A stretch of 10,103 bases of DNA, taken from the NCBI GenBank assembly GCA_024696725.1, contig JAILGO010000166.1:1-10103 (forward strand). The letters run 5' to 3'. The notes under the pieces were generated by a model. It searched no databases and was not told the DNA's origin. It saw nothing but the letters and a program-made list of their open reading frames with translations. Source of the DNA: Eubacterium sp. (lineage in GTDB: Bacteria > Bacillota > Clostridia > Oscillospirales > Acutalibacteraceae). Made by a program: the position numbers and the translations under genes. This document shows positions 1 to 6,389 of this stretch, in pieces. Numbering within the stretch: the stretch's first letter is position 1; every line of letters begins with the position of its first letter.

Positions 1-13
1 GGTTTTTGGTAAC

Positions 14-34
14 GGTTAAAAAGATTTTTTAACC
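14..34. repeat. Perfect AT-rich inverted repeat (9-bp arms, 3-nt loop)
   Basis: Arms GGTTAAAAA (14-22) and TTTTTAACC (26-34) are perfectly complementary around GAT. Neither strand has a run of T directly after the stem, so it is not a textbook intrinsic terminator. It may be a second, weaker stop signal behind the hairpin at 39-69, or an operator for a gene left of the window. Confidence 0.5.
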
Positions 35-38
35 ATAG

Positions 39-69
39 TAAAAGAGAGACTGCTTTCACAATCTCTCTT
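39..69 (-). terminator. Probable intrinsic terminator behind the MFS transporter gene
   Basis: Read on the minus strand, the arms at 62-69 and 42-49 form 8 perfect base pairs. One mismatch and two further pairs (51-52 with 59-60) close a 6-nt loop. The stem runs into a short T-rich stretch (TCTTTTAC). The T tract is weak, so termination may be partial. The hairpin lies about 90 bases after the transporter stop codon. The rest of 70-157 shows no gene and no other clear signal. Confidence 0.5.
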
Positions 70-157
70 CTAATCTCTCAATCGTTCGGTTACTGTATTA
101 TTTTATGTTCTTTCTAAACATCCTTATTACAAGTAGCCTGCGCCCTGCTTTTTTATT

Positions 158-1591
158 TTACTGTTCTTCGCCGCCGAGGCGCTTTCTCTGTTCAAGCACC
201 GCTTCGTGCATTTCCTCCTTGGTTTTGCCGGTAAGCTTATAGAAGAAGAAGGGAACGCCCGCAAGAAACATCATAAAGCCATGGAATACCGTATAGAAGA
301 ACAGCATAGCTATCTTCGTATTCAGGCTTTGTTCGGGGTTCGGAATCAAATCCGTAGGCTGAATATAGTGAATAATCGAGTGCTCGCCGTAAAGAATTCT
401 CGGCGCAAGAGCGCTCGCTATCGTTCCGCTTATCATAGTGCCTATGCCGATAACGGTGGGAAGCGTTGCGTCAAGGCGTTTGCCCGTTTTAAGCTCCATA
501 TCCTCAAGAACGTCAGCCTGGAACATAGTGGGAAGAAGGTTCGACGCACCGAACTGAAGTCCGATTAAGAACAGCGCAACGATAAATACGACCTGAAGCG
601 CGTTGTTTCCGCTTTTGAAATAGGTGTAACCGATTCCGAAGGCGACGACGTTTATAATTACGGAATAAATACCGCTTGCAATATAAAGCACCTTCGAGTT
701 GAATTTTTTAAGCAGGAAGTTGATTACGAGCATACCTACCGCCGTACCTATACCCGTCGGAAGACCGAAGAGAAGGAACTTACTTGTTGAGCCGAGCAGC
801 GCAGCCGCAAGGAACGGACCGAGATAGGTTGAAATACCCCTGAAGCTCTTTAAGAAGTCGGAAGCAATAATCGCCCACGCGTACTTATTAGTAAGAATAT
901 CCTTAAAGCCAAGCAGCGGGTTTTTCTTTTCCGCAGCATACTCGACTCTTTCGCGCACCGCGCTCATACCGAAAAGCATTGCAACGACGCCCACGACGCC
1001 GCATAGTCCTGCGCCGATTATGTACTGAAGTCCTTCGTTATCCTTCCAGATAAGACCGATAACGAGAATGATTACAAGCGGTGCGGAGTTGCCGACCGCT
1101 GACGCAATACTTCTGAAAGAAATTACGGTATCTCTTTCTTTCATATTCGGCGTCATTACGATAGCAACCATATTTACGGAGTTGCCGAAATGGGTCGTTA
1201 TTGCCCACGCAACGCCTATAGTTACTATGTAAATCATAACGAGGGTTCCGCTTAAAAACTTAGGCGTAAAGAAGCTCAGTACAAGCAGAACGCCTGCGGG
1301 AATCGCCGCATAAATACCGAGCGGCTTGAACTTGCCCTTTTTGCCGACCTTTCTTCCGTCAATATACATTGCAATAAAGAAATTGAGGAAGAAGGGAATA
1401 ATGCTCAGCAGGGTGTTGTAAAGCGACGCCTGAGAATCAGACAGTCTGAGAACGTTTACGATGTAAGCGTTTCGGAAGTTGCCTACCATACCCGTCATAT
1501 TCGTGTAGAAGAATACAGCTACGAGGTACAGGATAAACTCGCTTTTTTTAACGTGCTTTACATCCTGAGCGAGAATGTTGGAATTTTCCAT
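158..1591 (-). CDS. MFS transporter of the GPH cation-symporter type
   Basis: A 477-residue polytopic membrane protein that probably exchanges a small solute across the cytoplasmic membrane. About twelve hydrophobic segments are visible, in two halves separated by a cytoplasmic loop near residues 211-235 (NPLLGFKDILTNKYAWAI at 224-241). The loop DGRKVGKKGKFKP (78-90), the stretch NMKERDTVISFR (149-160), and FQADVLEDMELKTGKRLDA (357-375) resemble conserved loops of the glycoside-pentoside-hexuronide:cation symporter family (MFS_2). Length fits that family. The ATG at 1589-1591 is preceded by AGGAGG (1596-1601), which overlaps the TAG stop (1600-1602) of the upstream gene, so the two are cotranscribed and probably translationally coupled. 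The substrate is not readable from sequence. A sugar or glycoside is the family default, but no sugar-degrading enzyme lies nearby to confirm it. Confidence 0.85.
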   Translation of the reverse strand: MENSNILAQDVKHVKKSEFILYLVAVFFYTNMTGMVGNFRNAYIVNVLRLSDSQASLYNTLLSIIPFFLNFFIAMYIDGRKVGKKGKFKPLGIYAAIPAGVLLVLSFFTPKFLSGTLVMIYIVTIGVAWAITTHFGNSVNMVAIVMTPNMKERDTVISFRSIASAVGNSAPLVIILVIGLIWKDNEGLQYIIGAGLCGVVGVVAMLFGMSAVRERVEYAAEKKNPLLGFKDILTNKYAWAIIASDFLKSFRGISTYLGPFLAAALLGSTSKFLLFGLPTGIGTAVGMLVINFLLKKFNSKVLYIASGIYSVIINVVAFGIGYTYFKSGNNALQVVFIVALFLIGLQFGASNLLPTMFQADVLEDMELKTGKRLDATLPTVIGIGTMISGTIASALAPRILYGEHSIIHYIQPTDLIPNPEQSLNTKIAMLFFYTVFHGFMMFLAGVPFFFYKLTGKTKEEMHEAVLEQRKRLGGEEQ

Positions 1592-1599
1592 AAGTCCTC

Positions 1600-2988
1600 C
1601 TATTTAACCGTGATTTTTATTTTTTTATATAATCCGTTCTGGGTTATAACGTAGATATATGCCGTACCCTTTTTCTTTGCGGTGATTTTTCCTTTTTTGT
1701 TAACCGTCGCGACTTTTTTATCCGAGCTTTCATAGCGGAATTTCGCAACGTGGGTTTTAACCTTCCTTTTGTGAAGAAGCGTCGGCTTTAAGCTTTTCGA
1801 TTTACCTTTTTTAATTGTAAGGGCTTTAGCCTTCAGCTTTACGCCCGTCGGGTTTCCGTATTTACCGCCCTTTGTCGCGCAGTGTACGGTCTTTGAAACG
1901 GCAAGAACCTTTGCGCCGTTCTTCGGCGTGTTTTTATACGCCGCAACGACGTATTTAAAATACTTTCCCTTTGGAAGCTTTTTTACGGTATACGTAAGGC
2001 GGGACTTTTTAACCTCTTTAAGCTTGACGAGCTTTCTTCCGCATCTTGAGCCGTAAATAATATATCCGTCGGCGTTTTTAACGTTCTTCCAGCTAAGAAC
2101 GATTTTATGCTTATCCTTTGCCTTTGCTTTCAGCCTGAGGGGGAGAAACGCCGAGCCCTTAACGTCCTTTTTATCCGTGTCGGTTTTTATAATTTCCTCC
2201 TCAGCCTCCTCGTAAGAAGGATACTCGTCCTGTCCGCCGGGGTCTACGGGCTCAGGCTCGGGTTCGGGCTCGGGTTTTACGGTTATCATATACGCGTAAC
2301 CCGGCTCGCTTTCGGTAGCGTCCTCAAAGCCTAAGAAGTATGAGCCGCTTATTATATTGAGGTTTGAAGTTCTGACTGTCGTTGAAGTTATAAAATCAAA
2401 GATTGATTCCGAGCCGCTTCTCGGTCCGTAAAGCCATATCTCCGAATTGTCGAAGCTGACGGAATTTATTCCCATAACCGCGACTCCCTCGTCCGTTGCC
2501 GAGGTAGCGTAGAAGGTTGCAGAGGCGTCTTTAAAGCTTACGTCGGCGGTTGAATAAAGGCAAACTGCCTGACGGCATTTTCGTGTTCCGACGGAAAGCA
2601 CCTTTCCCGTAACGATAACGCTGCCATCGGCGTAGATAACGTAAACGGTCGCGTCGGCTTCAACGGTGCCGCTTGTTACGCTGCTGTTTTTCACGGTGTT
2701 AATAGTGAGCGGTCTGTCGCCCTTATAGTATATTCCGCAGTAAATGTTTTTTCCTTCAGATTTAGTAGTACCCATTATTACCGAGCTTATATCCGCACCG
2801 TTCAGGGTAAGCGTATTGCTTTCAAAGCTGAAGGACACCGTACCGTCGCCGAAAATATCCGCCGCGTTTCCTGCGGTAACGTCCGTTCCGCCTATGCAGA
2901 GAAAGGGAGTATCGTCCGCGAATGCGCTGAGCGGCAAAGCCGTCAGCATCAGAACGAGAGCCATTAACGAGCTGATTAATTTTTTCAT
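1600..2988 (-). CDS. Secreted protein with FnIII-like and BIG2-like domains
   Basis: 462 residues. A signal peptide is clear: KK at 2-3, a hydrophobic core to about residue 20, and a probable cleavage after SAFA (21-24). Residues about 25-235 are Thr/Ser/Val-rich beta-strand sequence, beginning with a GGTDVTAGNAADIFGDGTVS module (33-52) of a kind I associate with clostridial surface proteins. A PEPEPEPEP linker (239-247) and an acidic stretch (254-275) follow. Residues about 283-373 look like a fibronectin type III domain (VLSWKNVKNADGYIIYGS at 297-314, then FKYVVAAY). Residues about 378-462 look like a bacterial Ig-like BIG2 domain (SSDKKVATVNKKGKITAKKKGTAYI). The C-terminal third is extremely Lys-rich. 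There is no LPXTG anchor or lipobox, so it is probably released or held by charge. The ATG has an AAGGA site 9 bases upstream. The binding target is unknown; adhesion or polysaccharide binding is a guess. Confidence 0.8.
   Translation of the reverse strand: MKKLISSLMALVLMLTALPLSAFADDTPFLCIGGTDVTAGNAADIFGDGTVSFSFESNTLTLNGADISSVIMGTTKSEGKNIYCGIYYKGDRPLTINTVKNSSVTSGTVEADATVYVIYADGSVIVTGKVLSVGTRKCRQAVCLYSTADVSFKDASATFYATSATDEGVAVMGINSVSFDNSEIWLYGPRSGSESIFDFITSTTVRTSNLNIISGSYFLGFEDATESEPGYAYMITVKPEPEPEPEPVDPGGQDEYPSYEEAEEEIIKTDTDKKDVKGSAFLPLRLKAKAKDKHKIVLSWKNVKNADGYIIYGSRCGRKLVKLKEVKKSRLTYTVKKLPKGKYFKYVVAAYKNTPKNGAKVLAVSKTVHCATKGGKYGNPTGVKLKAKALTIKKGKSKSLKPTLLHKRKVKTHVAKFRYESSDKKVATVNKKGKITAKKKGTAYIYVITQNGLYKKIKITVK
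2248..2274 (-). repeat. Short hexanucleotide-type repeat encoding a Pro-Glu linker
   Basis: The DNA repeats near-identical 6-base units (CCCGAG/CCCGAA/CCTGAG on the minus strand), encoding the (PE)n linker between the N-terminal domain and the FnIII-like part of the secreted protein. Such tracts can gain or lose whole units in frame, which would vary linker length without breaking the protein. Confidence 0.6.
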
Positions 2989-3007
2989 AATATCACGTCC
3001 TTAAACA

Positions 3008-3036
3008 ATTATAGCATATTGTAATAGCTTTGTATA
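3008..3036 (-). promoter_or_regulatory. Promoter of the secreted protein / MFS transporter unit
   Basis: On the minus strand a consensus -10 TATAAT (3008-3013) is preceded by TGC, an extended -10. A partial -35 TATACA (3031-3036) lies 17 bases upstream. Transcription would start near position 3001, giving a leader of about a dozen bases that carries the AAGGA ribosome binding site. It sits immediately after the terminator of the upstream operon. Confidence 0.65.
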
Positions 3037-3037
3037 T

Positions 3038-3065
3038 AAAAAAATAAAAGAGGCTGCGCCTCTTT
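3038..3065 (-). terminator. Strong intrinsic terminator ending the purine operon
   Basis: Read on the minus strand, AAAGAGGC (3065-3058) pairs perfectly with GCCTCTTT (3054-3047) across a 3-nt loop, followed by TA and seven T (3044-3038). The stem begins at the first base of the membrane-protein stop codon, so the gene ends inside the terminator. Confidence 0.9.
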
Positions 3066-3733
3066 CAGAATTTTTCCGCGAGCTTCGGAAATTTATTATA
3101 AAGCTCGAAGCGGTTATTAATGAGTTTATTGAAAAACGCGATTATGTGTCCGTTGCACAGCGCTATGACGAGAGTGCCTGCGGTTACGCCGACGAAGCGG
3201 TGAAAGAGGATAAGGGTAAGCGAAACGCTGAGAACGAGAAAACAGAAGTCGAAGCCGAGCTTGAATTTTCTTAAGTTAAGCTTTCTTTCCTCTACGACCG
3301 TTCTTACGAAGTAATCGTAAGCGCACGGAGCAAGATAGGTGTTGATAAAAAGCGCTACGCCGAGCGAGGTCAGAATCATTCCCGTTATAAATAATACTAT
3401 CCTGAGCCATATCGCTTCAACCGGGAAGCCGCTCAGGCACCATATAAAGAAATCGAGAACAGTGCCGTAAATCAGCGCCGTTAAAAACGAGGTGAGATAG
3501 CTCAATCTGAATTTCTTAACCGCTAAACACATTAATGCGAGCACAAACGCCTGAAAAAAGTATTCGGTCTGACCGTAGGTTAAAAAGCTTACCCTTTCGC
3601 TTATTATATATGTCGGCGCCGCTATCATTGAAAGTCCCAAATCGGCTTTAGTCATAAGCGCTATCGCGAGAGGCATAATTATAAGCCCGAGAGCGTAACA
3701 CAGCTCTCGGGGGAAGCGTATTTTCTTATTCAT
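3065..3733 (-). CDS. YczE/YitT-like integral membrane protein (DUF6198-type)
   Basis: 222 residues counted from the ATG at 3731-3733. The upstream in-frame ATG at 3808 would add 25 residues lying wholly inside hpt and is unlikely. The chosen start has a modest AAAGAGAT ribosome binding site and lies 8 bases inside the end of hpt, so it is probably translated by coupling. Six to seven hydrophobic segments are visible (about 11-28, 35-46, 57-73, 80-100, 107-132, 158-178, 183-204). The N-terminal PLAIALMTKADLGLSMIAAPTYII (21-44) and the late GVTAGTLVIALCNGHIIAFF (182-201) match the general pattern of YczE/YyaS/YitT-like membrane proteins. The molecular function of that family is not established to my knowledge. 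Position at the end of a purine uptake and salvage operon, coupled to hpt, suggests a link to nucleobase or nucleoside movement, but that is inference only. Confidence 0.75.
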   Translation of the reverse strand: MNKKIRFPRELCYALGLIIMPLAIALMTKADLGLSMIAAPTYIISERVSFLTYGQTEYFFQAFVLALMCLAVKKFRLSYLTSFLTALIYGTVLDFFIWCLSGFPVEAIWLRIVLFITGMILTSLGVALFINTYLAPCAYDYFVRTVVEERKLNLRKFKLGFDFCFLVLSVSLTLILFHRFVGVTAGTLVIALCNGHIIAFFNKLINNRFELYNKFPKLAEKF

Positions 3734-4271
3734 ATATATCTCTTTTAAGCGAGCCGATATAAGGCAGGTTTCTGTACTGCTGGTCATAGTCGAGACCGTA
3801 GCCGACAACGAATTCGTCAGGAACGGAGCAGCCTACGTAATCGGGAGTAAGGTCAACGACGCGTCTTTCGGGCTTGTCGAGAAGGGTGCAGACGGAAATC
3901 GAGTTTGCGCCTCTCGTCTTAAGCATTCTGCAAACGTAGTCGAGAGTTCTTCCCGAGTCAAGAATATCCTCGACGATAAGAAGGTCGTAGCCTGCGAGGT
4001 CGATGTCGATATCCTTAATGATTTTTACCGCGCCGGTTGACGTCGTTCCGCCGCCGTAGCTCGATACGGCGAGGAAGTCAAGCTTAAGCGGAAGGTCGAT
4101 ATGTCTCGTGAGGTCGGTCATAAAATAAACCGAACCCTTAAGTATACCTACGACGAGAAGGTTTTTGTCCGCAAAGTCCTTAGTAATCTGTGCGCCGAGC
4201 CTTCTGTTGATTTCGTCAAGCTCGTCCTTTGAAACAAGAATTTCGTTAATGTCGTTATTAAGTGTTGCCAT
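3726..4271 (-). CDS. hpt: Hypoxanthine(-guanine) phosphoribosyltransferase
   Basis: A cytoplasmic purine-salvage enzyme that joins hypoxanthine or guanine to PRPP, giving IMP or GMP plus pyrophosphate. The 181-residue length is normal for bacterial Hpt. The PRPP-binding signature VEDILDSGRT is intact at 100-109, including both acidic residues. LKG (44-46) forms the expected pyrophosphate loop, SSYGGGTTSTG (70-80) is the flexible catalytic loop, and the C-terminal FVVGYGLDYDQQYRNLPYIG (154-173) carries the base and Mg-binding hood typical of Hpt and distinct from Xpt. The ATG at 4269-4271 has GAGGT 6 bases upstream. A strong hairpin separates it from the permease gene upstream, and its stop codon overlaps the start of the membrane-protein gene. 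With Xpt in the same operon, the organism can recapture all three oxidised purine bases. Confidence 0.95.
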   Translation of the reverse strand: MATLNNDINEILVSKDELDEINRRLGAQITKDFADKNLLVVGILKGSVYFMTDLTRHIDLPLKLDFLAVSSYGGGTTSTGAVKIIKDIDIDLAGYDLLIVEDILDSGRTLDYVCRMLKTRGANSISVCTLLDKPERRVVDLTPDYVGCSVPDEFVVGYGLDYDQQYRNLPYIGSLKRDIYE

Positions 4272-4282
4272 AGTAATACCTC

Positions 4283-4311
4283 AAAAAGCAGGGGAGGGCG
4301 TAACCCTCCCC
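4283..4311 (-). terminator. Terminator-like hairpin between the second permease and hpt
   Basis: Read on the minus strand, GGGGAGGG pairs perfectly with CCCTCCCC across the 5-nt loop TTACG (arms 4304-4311 and 4291-4298), followed by TGC and five T (4283-4287). It begins 7 bases past the permease stop codon and ends just before the hpt ribosome binding site (4278-4282). No room remains for a promoter between it and hpt, so it probably acts as a partial terminator or an mRNA 3'-end stabiliser inside the operon. Confidence 0.7.
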
Positions 4312-4318
4312 GATTAAA

Positions 4319-5299
4319 TTATCTGTCTTCTCTGAAATATGAAAGTCCGAGCGACGCGGGTGGCTGATGCTCTTTTTTCTTTCTTGCCGATACGATAACA
4401 AGCACTAAGATTGTTACAACGTACGGAAGCATCTGAATAAGCGGAATATATGTCATAGGAACGCTGATATAGGTAAAGAGAATGTAAAGCGCGCCGAAAA
4501 CATAGGAGCCGATTATCGCTAAATTGGGTTTCCATATAGCAAAGATTACGATTGCGATTGCAAGCCAGCCTCTGTCGCCGAAGCCATTGTTTGACCAGAT
4601 ACCGTTACTGTAATCCATAACGTAGTAAAGTCCGCCGAGACCTGCGATTACGCCGCCGATAATTGTCGCTGTATATTTATATGCGTTTACGTTTATACCT
4701 GCAGCGTCGGCAGTCGCCGGATTTTCGCCTACCGCTCTGAGCTGTAAGCCTACGCGTGTTTTATTTAACACGATGCTTGCGACGACGGCGAGTATTATCG
4801 CAAGATATACCATAAAGCCGTAACAGAAGAACATCTTTCCGAAGGCGTTCATATTCTGAGCAAACGGCAGAGTCTTTTTAAATGCAGTCGCGACCTCGGT
4901 CATTGCAAGATAGGGAACGTCGCTCTTTACAACCTTGATTAACGAGCCGCCGAAGAAGTTGCCGAAGCCTACGCCGAAGGTTGTGAGCGCAAGACCGGTA
5001 ACGTTCTGATTAGCTCTTAAGGTAATAGTTAAGAAGCAGTAAATAAGAGTTACTATCAACGAGCCGATTATGCTTGCAAGAAGAGGAATCAGTACGGCAA
5101 GAAACGGGTTGACGGAAGCGGTGTTCGTCTGATAGAAGAACGCTCCGATAACGCCCGAAATAGCGCCGACGTACATAATTCCGGGTATGCCGAGGTTTAA
5201 GTTACCCGACTTTTCGGTAATTATTTCACCTGTTGCGCCGTAGAGCAACGGAGTTCCCTGCATTATTGAACGGGAGATAAATTGAAACAGAGTTCCCAT
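4319..5299 (-). CDS. Nucleoside ABC transporter permease (NupQ/NupC-like)
   Basis: 326-residue inner subunit of a BMP-type purine nucleoside importer. TEKSGNLNLGIPGIMYVGA (28-46) is the hallmark of branched-chain/ribose-type permeases (BPD_transp_2). LRAVGENPATADAAGINV (187-204) is the cytoplasmic coupling loop that contacts the ATPase. About eight to ten hydrophobic segments are visible, and the tail PPASLGLSYFREDR is of the type found in YufQ/NupQ homologues. Its TAA stop is followed by the terminator-like hairpin before hpt. The ATG at 5297-5299 directly follows the stop of the first permease (5301-5303), and its AAAGGAGGA site (5308-5316) lies within that gene's final codons. This implies coupled, roughly 1:1 synthesis of the two permeases. 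Family assignment is firm; guanosine/purine specificity is inferred from homologues and from xpt and hpt alongside. Confidence 0.9.
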   Translation of the reverse strand: MGTLFQFISRSIMQGTPLLYGATGEIITEKSGNLNLGIPGIMYVGAISGVIGAFFYQTNTASVNPFLAVLIPLLASIIGSLIVTLIYCFLTITLRANQNVTGLALTTFGVGFGNFFGGSLIKVVKSDVPYLAMTEVATAFKKTLPFAQNMNAFGKMFFCYGFMVYLAIILAVVASIVLNKTRVGLQLRAVGENPATADAAGINVNAYKYTATIIGGVIAGLGGLYYVMDYSNGIWSNNGFGDRGWLAIAIVIFAIWKPNLAIIGSYVFGALYILFTYISVPMTYIPLIQMLPYVVTILVLVIVSARKKKEHQPPASLGLSYFREDR

Positions 5300-5300
5300 A

Positions 5301-6389
5301 TTATTTATCCTCCTTTGCTGTCTTTTTACTTCTGAAATGAACCTGATAGTTTATAAAGAATTCGCATCCGATAATAAAGAACAGGATTATTCCGGTCAAT
5401 ATCTGTGAGAAGTCGGCGTTAAGTCCGAACTTTGAAGATACTTCGTCTGCGCCTCTCGCGAGGAAAACAAGTAAAAGAGATGTTAAAATCATATAAATCG
5501 GATTAAACTTTGCGAGCCAGCTTACCATAATCGCGGTAAAGCCGCGTCCGCCGGCAATGTTCGGGTCAACCGAGTGAGATGAACCGCCGACGAGAAGAAG
5601 TCCTGCGATACCGCAGATAGCGCCGGAAAGCGCCATGGTACGGATAATAACCTTTTTAACGTTAATTCCGATATAGCGGGCCGTGTTTTCGCTTTCGCCG
5701 ACTACGGAAAGCTCATAGCCGTGCTTGCTCTGTCTGAGATAAATGTGAAGAACTATTGTAATAATTATTACAACGGAAATGTTAAGAAGATAATCCGTGT
5801 GGAAAAGCTGCGGGAACCAGCCGTGGGAAAGAAGGTCGGGTCCGACAACGTTTGAGCCGCTCTTGTCAGCGACTTTAAGGAAGTATTCTATAAGCTGAAT
5901 AGCAACGTAGTTCATCATTAGGGTGAACAGAGTTTCGTTAGTTCCCCACTGAGCCTTGAAGAACGCCGGTATTATCGCCCAGACGCAGGCGGTAACAATC
6001 GAGAAGAATATCATTATTAATATGAGAAGCGCATCGGGTATTTTTCCGCCGAGATAAAACATACACATTGCGGTTGAAAGCGCGCCCATTAATACCTGAC
6101 CCTCTGCGCCGATGTTCCAGAATTTCATTTTAAACGCAGGAGTAACCGCGAGCGACACGCAGAGAAGAAGCGCTACGTCGTGTATAGTTACGAGCATACG
6201 TCCCTTTCCGAAGGCGCCGTGGAAAACGGTTTTAAAAATTGAAATCGGGTCGTCGCTTGTAAAAAGCTTGGTAACGATTCCGCATACGATTAACGCAAGA
6301 ATAATAGCGACGGCTCTGACTAATACGGCGGATTTAAAAGAGGTGTTCGTGCGCTTGGTGATACGAATCAAAGGTTCGTTATTCTTCAT
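5301..6389 (-). CDS. Nucleoside ABC transporter permease (NupP/NupB-like)
   Basis: 362 residues from the ATG at 6387-6389, which has a near-perfect GGAGGTGA (6395-6402) five bases upstream. A GTG three codons earlier (6398) lies inside that ribosome binding site and is rejected. The start lies 11 bases inside the end of the ATPase gene, so translation is coupled. FWNIGAEGQVLMGA (90-103) is the diagnostic permease motif of the BMP-type nucleoside and ribose importer family, and VVGESENTARYIGINV (229-244) is the ATPase-coupling loop. Hydrophobic segments run from about residue 23 to 346, ending in a basic tail (HFRSKKTAKEDK). It should pair with the second permease to form the membrane channel. 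It is longer than its partner because of a cytoplasmic N-terminus and a loop near 172-200, as in B. subtilis YufP/NupP-type proteins. Confidence 0.9.
   Translation of the reverse strand: MKNNEPLIRITKRTNTSFKSAVLVRAVAIILALIVCGIVTKLFTSDDPISIFKTVFHGAFGKGRMLVTIHDVALLLCVSLAVTPAFKMKFWNIGAEGQVLMGALSTAMCMFYLGGKIPDALLILIMIFFSIVTACVWAIIPAFFKAQWGTNETLFTLMMNYVAIQLIEYFLKVADKSGSNVVGPDLLSHGWFPQLFHTDYLLNISVVIIITIVLHIYLRQSKHGYELSVVGESENTARYIGINVKKVIIRTMALSGAICGIAGLLLVGGSSHSVDPNIAGGRGFTAIMVSWLAKFNPIYMILTSLLLVFLARGADEVSSKFGLNADFSQILTGIILFFIIGCEFFINYQVHFRSKKTAKEDK

Noticed and set aside
14..34. Intrinsic terminator for a converging gene from the left
   Set aside because: The stem is perfect but not followed by a T run on either strand, so it is listed only as an inverted repeat.
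206..568. 120-codon plus-strand open frame opposite the MFS transporter
   Set aside because: Arg/Lys-rich translation typical of an antisense shadow, with no motif and no convincing start signal.
3734..3808. Longer N-terminus for the membrane protein (ATG at 3808)
   Set aside because: The 25 extra residues are polar, lie inside hpt's conserved C-terminal coding region, and would put a hydrophilic Ser/Thr-rich stretch before a start that already resembles the family N-terminus.
4314..4535. 73-codon minus-strand open frame overlapping the second permease in another frame
   Set aside because: Out-of-frame shadow of the permease C-terminus, without its own ribosome binding site or recognisable content.
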